9,911 bases of DNA from an uncultured Bacillota bacterium. Its GTDB lineage: Bacteria > Bacillota > Clostridia > Lachnospirales > Lachnospiraceae. Of the stretch, positions 7,132 through 9,911 are shown piece after piece. The stretch lies in assembly GCA_905200905.1 (NCBI GenBank), contig CAJKMA010000083.1, forward strand, positions 1-9,911, written 5' to 3'. A program made the translations under genes and the position numbers. Position 1 is the first letter of the stretch. Each line of letters starts with the position of its first letter. The notes under the pieces were generated by a model. The model saw nothing but the letters and a program-made list of their open reading frames with translations, was not told the DNA's origin and made no database searches.

Positions 7132-8478
7132 TTATTGAACGGTACTAAATATTTCGTTCAATTTATCTTCTGCTGCCTTTGCAGCTTTTTCTACATCTGT
7201 TCCATTTGTAATAATATCCTGGAACATACTTTCAATAATTCCCTGTGATGTTAGAAGACCTGCCTGAACGCTTGGTCCTTTTTCAAATCCAATAGCTGTA
7301 CCTTCATTCATAGCCTTTGTGATAACATCTACAGCATTGGAGAATTTCTGCACTGTTTCATTAGCCTGGTATTCAGGTGTATCGGAAATTCCTTCAATAG
7401 AAGGAAGCATACCGACCGGTGTTGCTTCAAGGAATTTTATGTAAGTTTCCTTCTCATACAGTTTTTTCATAAATGCCTTACAAACTTCTGGATGTTCTGA
7501 ATTCTGCCATACTACCATAGGAATGTTTGATCTTTCTGCACCATAATCAGGATCATCTGCATTAATCTTTGGAAGTGGAGCACAATCAATTTGATCAACT
7601 AAATCCGGTGAGTTTGTTTCCACTCCTCCAATCTGGAAGCCAGAGTTAAAGTCAAATGCTGTTTTTCCTTGATAGAACAAGGTCGCCTGATCCAAGACCG
7701 CATAGTTTAAGGAATCTTTTGGAGAACAGTTTTTGTAAATATCTAACCAGTAATTAATACCATCAATTGCTAAATCACTGGTCAAATCTGCTTTTAAATC
7801 ATCTGTTAAAAGACTTCCTCCACCACTTCTTACATAGAAGTTAAGAAAACGTGTTCCCATTAAATCATTAGAACCGCAGGGGAATGAGCAGCCATATACC
7901 CCATCTTTTGTAAGGGTTTTTGCCGCCTCTGCAAGTTCATCCCATGTCTTTGGTACTTCCAACCCTGCTTCTTGTAATAAATCTTTTCTGTACCACATAA
8001 CCATTGCATGAGAATACAGTGGAATGGAATAACATTCTCCGTCTTTCTCACCCTCATCTAATGCTGTTTCTGCAAATTTATCACGTCCGATATCATCAAT
8101 CAAATCATCAAGAGGCGCTAATGCTTCTGCATCCATCATCTCAACTACATGTCCTGGAAGTGCGGTACTCATATCTGGCACATTTCCCGAAGCCAGACCT
8201 GTTGTCCACTTTGTATAAAAATCACCCCAGGAAAAAGTCTCAATTGTAATATTTACTTTTGGATTATCCTTCATAAATTGATCTGCAGTTTCCTGAATAA
8301 CTTCAAGTCTCGGTCCCTGCGTAAATGAATGCCAGAAAGTAATATCACCTTCTAATTCACCATTTTCATTTACTGAACTTTCGTTTTTTGCTGTTTCTTT
8401 TCCAGAATCGCCTCCGCATCCTACGAGAGATCCTACTGTCAAAATTCCCGCTAATAACAATGCTAATTTTCTCTTCAT
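7132..8478 (-). CDS. ABC transporter substrate-binding lipoprotein, family 1, probable sialic acid binding protein
   Basis: A 448-residue extracellular solute-binding protein. It begins MKRKLALLLAGILTVGSLVG, a lipoprotein signal peptide with lipobox LVGC and lipidated C21, so it should be anchored on the outer face of the membrane. The mature part has the family 1 (MalE-like, CUT1) pattern, with DITFWHSF near the N-terminus and conserved NVPDM and LAPLDD stretches. It captures the sugar and delivers it to the two permeases. The substrate, Neu5Ac or 2,7-anhydro-Neu5Ac, is inferred from the nan genes downstream. The frame extends ten codons up to a GTG at 8508, but AAAGGAG (8487-8493) sits inside that extension, 8 bases before the ATG at 8478, and the signal peptide starts there, so 8478 is preferred. 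It is the first gene of the operon. Confidence 0.92.
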   Translation of the reverse strand: MKRKLALLLAGILTVGSLVGCGGDSGKETAKNESSVNENGELEGDITFWHSFTQGPRLEVIQETADQFMKDNPKVNITIETFSWGDFYTKWTTGLASGNVPDMSTALPGHVVEMMDAEALAPLDDLIDDIGRDKFAETALDEGEKDGECYSIPLYSHAMVMWYRKDLLQEAGLEVPKTWDELAEAAKTLTKDGVYGCSFPCGSNDLMGTRFLNFYVRSGGGSLLTDDLKADLTSDLAIDGINYWLDIYKNCSPKDSLNYAVLDQATLFYQGKTAFDFNSGFQIGGVETNSPDLVDQIDCAPLPKINADDPDYGAERSNIPMVVWQNSEHPEVCKAFMKKLYEKETYIKFLEATPVGMLPSIEGISDTPEYQANETVQKFSNAVDVITKAMNEGTAIGFEKGPSVQAGLLTSQGIIESMFQDIITNGTDVEKAAKAAEDKLNEIFSTVQ

Positions 8479-8586
8479 ACCTTTAACTCCTTTCACATAT
8501 AAGTACACTTTGCTTTTTTGTTACTTACCACTCATTCGTTCTTTTGTTGATTTCGTATTTGATAATCAGATTTTACATCCTTTCTT

Positions 8587-8609
8587 TGGATATTACTACT
8601 GAATATCCA
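8587..8609. promoter_or_regulatory. Candidate operator, perfect inverted repeat upstream of the nan operon
   Basis: Bases 8587-8594 (tggatatt) and 8602-8609 (aatatcca) form an exact 8-bp inverted repeat with a 7-base spacer, about 110 bases upstream of the binding protein start. Size and symmetry suit a dimeric regulator. Which protein binds is unknown; the adjacent AraC-type regulator is a candidate, although that family usually prefers direct repeats. No second copy was seen upstream of the regulator or the divergent gene. Confidence 0.45.
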
Positions 8610-8670
8610 TTCTTTAATAGCACAAAACAGCACTTATCGTTCCATATATATGCATTTTTATTTTTTTCAC

Positions 8671-8710
8671 AAAAAAACTTCTTTTCTATTAATTACAAAA
8701 AGAAGTTTTT
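8671..8710 (-). terminator. Terminator of the araC-type regulator gene
   Basis: Bases 8673-8685 pair perfectly with 8698-8710 (13 bp) around a 12-base AT-rich loop. On the minus strand the second arm runs into seven T (complement of 8671-8677). It lies 87 bases after the regulator stop and before the nan regulatory sites, so regulator and operon are probably separate transcripts. The stem is AT-rich, so it may leak. Confidence 0.65.
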
Positions 8711-8796
8711 GGTTGTTTTGTGCAATTTAAATGTGTTTTTATTCTTTAATATATATATATTGCATACTTTCCATCACTTTATAGGATTTTTCAACA

Positions 8797-9663
8797 CTAT
8801 TCCTTAGATATTTTCCGATACTGATTTGGGGTTACTCCAAAATATTTTTTAAACACTCGGATAAAAAAATTAACATCTTCATATCCAACGCTATATGCAA
8901 TATCACTAACACTTTCTACAGACAAAAGCAATCTTCTTCCTGCGGCAGTCATCCTCATATCCCGTAAATATTCTCCCGGACTTTTTCCTGTTTGTGCTTT
9001 AAAAAGTTTGCGAAACCTTGTTTCTCCTAAACCTGCCATCTCACAAAGCTGGGCTGTAGTATAAGTTTCTGTAGGATGCAAAACCATAAAATCTACTACC
9101 GCACGAATTCTTTCGTCCATATGTTCTGCTCCTGTATTCAAAAAATTTTCCTCTCCACGTACCTCCCTTTTCAAATGGGCACTATCTTTTCCTGATCTTT
9201 CAATAATCTTTCCAATCAATAACTCTAAATATCCTCTGACCAAAAACATACGCTCTGCTCCATCTGAATGTATAGCATCGTATATCTTTTCAAAGTACTC
9301 TTTTTCTCCATTATCCGGCAAAACATCTGGCATTCCATAATAATCTTTTAAAAAATCTCCACCATCATAATATACAGATGTATTGAATCGAATACTCATA
9401 AATGAAAAAGAATCACCCAGTGCATGACAAGATAATTCACAACCTCGTGGAATATATACCACTTGATTTTTTTCTACTGTAAGTTCTTTCCCATTTATAA
9501 AAAATATTGCTTTTCCGGATATAATATATCGTAGCATGCTATATGGAATTTTACTTTCCGGCATATACCATGCTCTTCCAAAAGAATACTTGTCAACGTA
9601 TAAAAAATTAATCCTTACGCCTTCAATGTATGTTTTTTCTGCCTTTACTTCATTTTTTTTCAC
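8797..9663 (-). CDS. AraC-family transcriptional regulator, probable regulator of the nan operon
   Basis: A 288-residue cytosolic regulator. Residues about 15-100 look like a cupin-type sugar-sensing domain (PESKIPYSMLRYIISGKAI, then NQVVYIPRG). Residues about 183-285 form the AraC/XylS DNA-binding domain, with a first helix-turn-helix at 202-222 (TTAQLCEMAGLGETRFRKLF) and a second at 251-276, including IAYSVGYEDVNFFIRVFKK and the family ending GVTPNQYR. The start is GTG at 9661-9663 with GGAGGG (9669-9674) 5 bases away; an overlapping ATG is followed at once by a stop. It lies upstream of the nan operon in the same direction and divergent from the probable nagA, with a good promoter of its own. 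Ligand (sialic acid or a derivative) and activating role are inferred from context. Confidence 0.9.
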   Translation of the reverse strand: MKKNEVKAEKTYIEGVRINFLYVDKYSFGRAWYMPESKIPYSMLRYIISGKAIFFINGKELTVEKNQVVYIPRGCELSCHALGDSFSFMSIRFNTSVYYDGGDFLKDYYGMPDVLPDNGEKEYFEKIYDAIHSDGAERMFLVRGYLELLIGKIIERSGKDSAHLKREVRGEENFLNTGAEHMDERIRAVVDFMVLHPTETYTTAQLCEMAGLGETRFRKLFKAQTGKSPGEYLRDMRMTAAGRRLLLSVESVSDIAYSVGYEDVNFFIRVFKKYFGVTPNQYRKISKE

Positions 9664-9705
9664 ATTATCCCTCCGTATTCTTTTTTCATATATTTTATAA
9701 GTTTA

Positions 9706-9734
9706 ATTATACCCTTATTATCTGACTTTGTGAA
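9706..9734 (-). promoter_or_regulatory. Promoter of the araC-type regulator
   Basis: On the minus strand, TTCACA (9729-9734) and a perfect TATAAT (9706-9711) are separated by 17 bases, a near-consensus sigma-A promoter. The -10 box lies 42 bases ahead of the GTG start. Confidence 0.75.
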
Positions 9735-9802
9735 TTAGTTATCTATTTAAAACAGAACATTCAAATCATAAAAAATGAAAAAGAGAATTCTTTTAATAAG
9801 AG

Positions 9803-9831
9803 TTGATTTCATCTTGGCATCTCCTTATAAT
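9803..9831 (+). promoter_or_regulatory. Promoter of the divergent gene (probable nagA)
   Basis: TTGATT (9803-9808) and a perfect TATAAT (9826-9831) are 17 bases apart. Transcription would start near 9838, leaving a leader of about 24 bases before the ATG. A near-palindrome centred on GAATTC (9781-9794, one mismatch pair) lies just upstream of the -35 box. Confidence 0.8.
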
Positions 9832-9861
9832 GAAGGCATAACAAAAAAGGGGGATTTCTCT

Positions 9862-9911
9862 ATGATTATAAAAAATGGCTTAGTTTTTCAAGAGGATGGC
9901 ACTTTCCTGCA
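9862..9911 (+). CDS. N-terminal start of an amidohydrolase, probably N-acetylglucosamine-6-phosphate deacetylase
   Basis: Only the first 16 complete codons are in the window: MIIKNGLVFQEDGTFL. A strong site AAAGGGGG (9846-9853) lies 8 bases before the ATG and a near-consensus promoter lies upstream, so this is a genuine gene start. The MIIKNGLVFxEDGxF pattern is typical of the N-terminal strand of metal-dependent amidohydrolases, and resembles clostridial NagA. NagA would turn GlcNAc-6-phosphate, the product of NanE, into glucosamine-6-phosphate, so it would complete the pathway encoded on the other strand. Other amidohydrolases (dihydroorotase-like, for instance) start similarly and cannot be excluded from so short a piece. 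Confidence 0.55.
   Translation, partial: MIIKNGLVFQEDGTFL

Larger units (their letters stand above)
8479..8796. promoter_or_regulatory. Regulatory region between the araC-type gene and the nan operon (318 bases without a gene)
   Basis: Very AT-rich, with no credible gene; an 87-codon frame on the plus strand has no ribosome binding site and a low-complexity Phe/Ile/Leu-rich product. It holds the ribosome binding site of the binding protein gene (8487-8493), a perfect 8-bp inverted repeat at 8587-8609, a 10-bp inverted repeat pair (8620-8629 and 8714-8723), and the terminator of the regulator gene (8671-8710). The nan operon promoter should lie on the minus strand between about 8500 and 8670, but no convincing -35/-10 pair with 16-18 base spacing could be picked, which fits an activator-dependent promoter. 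Confidence 0.6.

Noticed and set aside
8479..8508. Ten-codon upstream extension of the substrate-binding protein starting at GTG
   Set aside because: It contains the ribosome binding site for the ATG at 8478 and would put non-signal residues ahead of a canonical lipoprotein signal peptide.
8548..8561. Possible catabolite-responsive (cre) site, TGATTTCGTATTTG
   Set aside because: The left half (TG...CG) fits a CcpA site, but the right half lacks the CA and most of the symmetry, so the match is too poor to call.
8544..8807. 87-codon plus-strand open frame in the nan regulatory region
   Set aside because: No ribosome binding site, a product dominated by Phe/Ile/Leu from AT-rich DNA, and it spans the terminator and the 3' end of the regulator gene.
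1..9911. CRISPR arrays, tRNA or rRNA genes, insertion sequences
   Set aside because: No regularly spaced repeats, no cloverleaf-like or rRNA-like stretches, and no transposase or integrase genes were recognised; nearly all of the window is accounted for by the genes listed.

Overview
The window looks like chromosomal DNA from an anaerobic, low-GC gut Firmicute, most likely Lachnospiraceae (Blautia / Ruminococcus gnavus type). The reasons are AT-rich DNA with strong AGGAGG-type ribosome binding sites, two adjacent rubrerythrin-type peroxide-detoxifying genes, and a sialic acid operon whose gene content resembles the R. gnavus nan cluster. The genus is inferred from gene content and protein flavour, not from a marker gene.

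Layout. Positions 1-898 (+ strand) carry the 3' end of a 'reverse' rubrerythrin, a terminator, and a complete classical rubrerythrin. Positions 899-1037 hold a 21-bp perfect hairpin and a short remnant of a short-chain dehydrogenase (gluconate 5-dehydrogenase-like C-terminus), which marks a rearrangement boundary. Positions 1038-8478 (- strand) are one long sialic acid catabolic cluster. In transcription order it encodes a lipoprotein substrate-binding protein, two MalF/MalG-type permeases, a Gfo/Idh/MocA oxidoreductase (NanOx-like), a YhcH/NanQ-family protein, NanE, NanA and a ROK-family NanK. Positions 8479-8796 are a non-coding regulatory stretch with a terminator and inverted repeats. Positions 8797-9663 (- strand) encode an AraC-family regulator with its own promoter. 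At 9862 a divergent + strand gene begins, probably nagA, and it is cut by the window end.

How it fits together. The binding protein and permeases would import a sialic acid; no ATPase is encoded here. The NanOx-like protein suggests the imported form is, at least in part, 2,7-anhydro-Neu5Ac, which it would convert to Neu5Ac. The YhcH-family protein would help anomer interconversion. NanA splits Neu5Ac into ManNAc and pyruvate, NanK phosphorylates ManNAc, NanE epimerises ManNAc-6-P to GlcNAc-6-P, and the divergent gene, if nagA, would deacetylate it. No sialidase gene lies in the window, which would suit a scavenger of sugars released by other bacteria.

Several start codons were set from ribosome binding site position: the binding protein at 8478 (not 8508), YhcH at 4109 (not 4127), the second permease at 6173 (not 6176), and GTG starts for the first permease and the AraC regulator.
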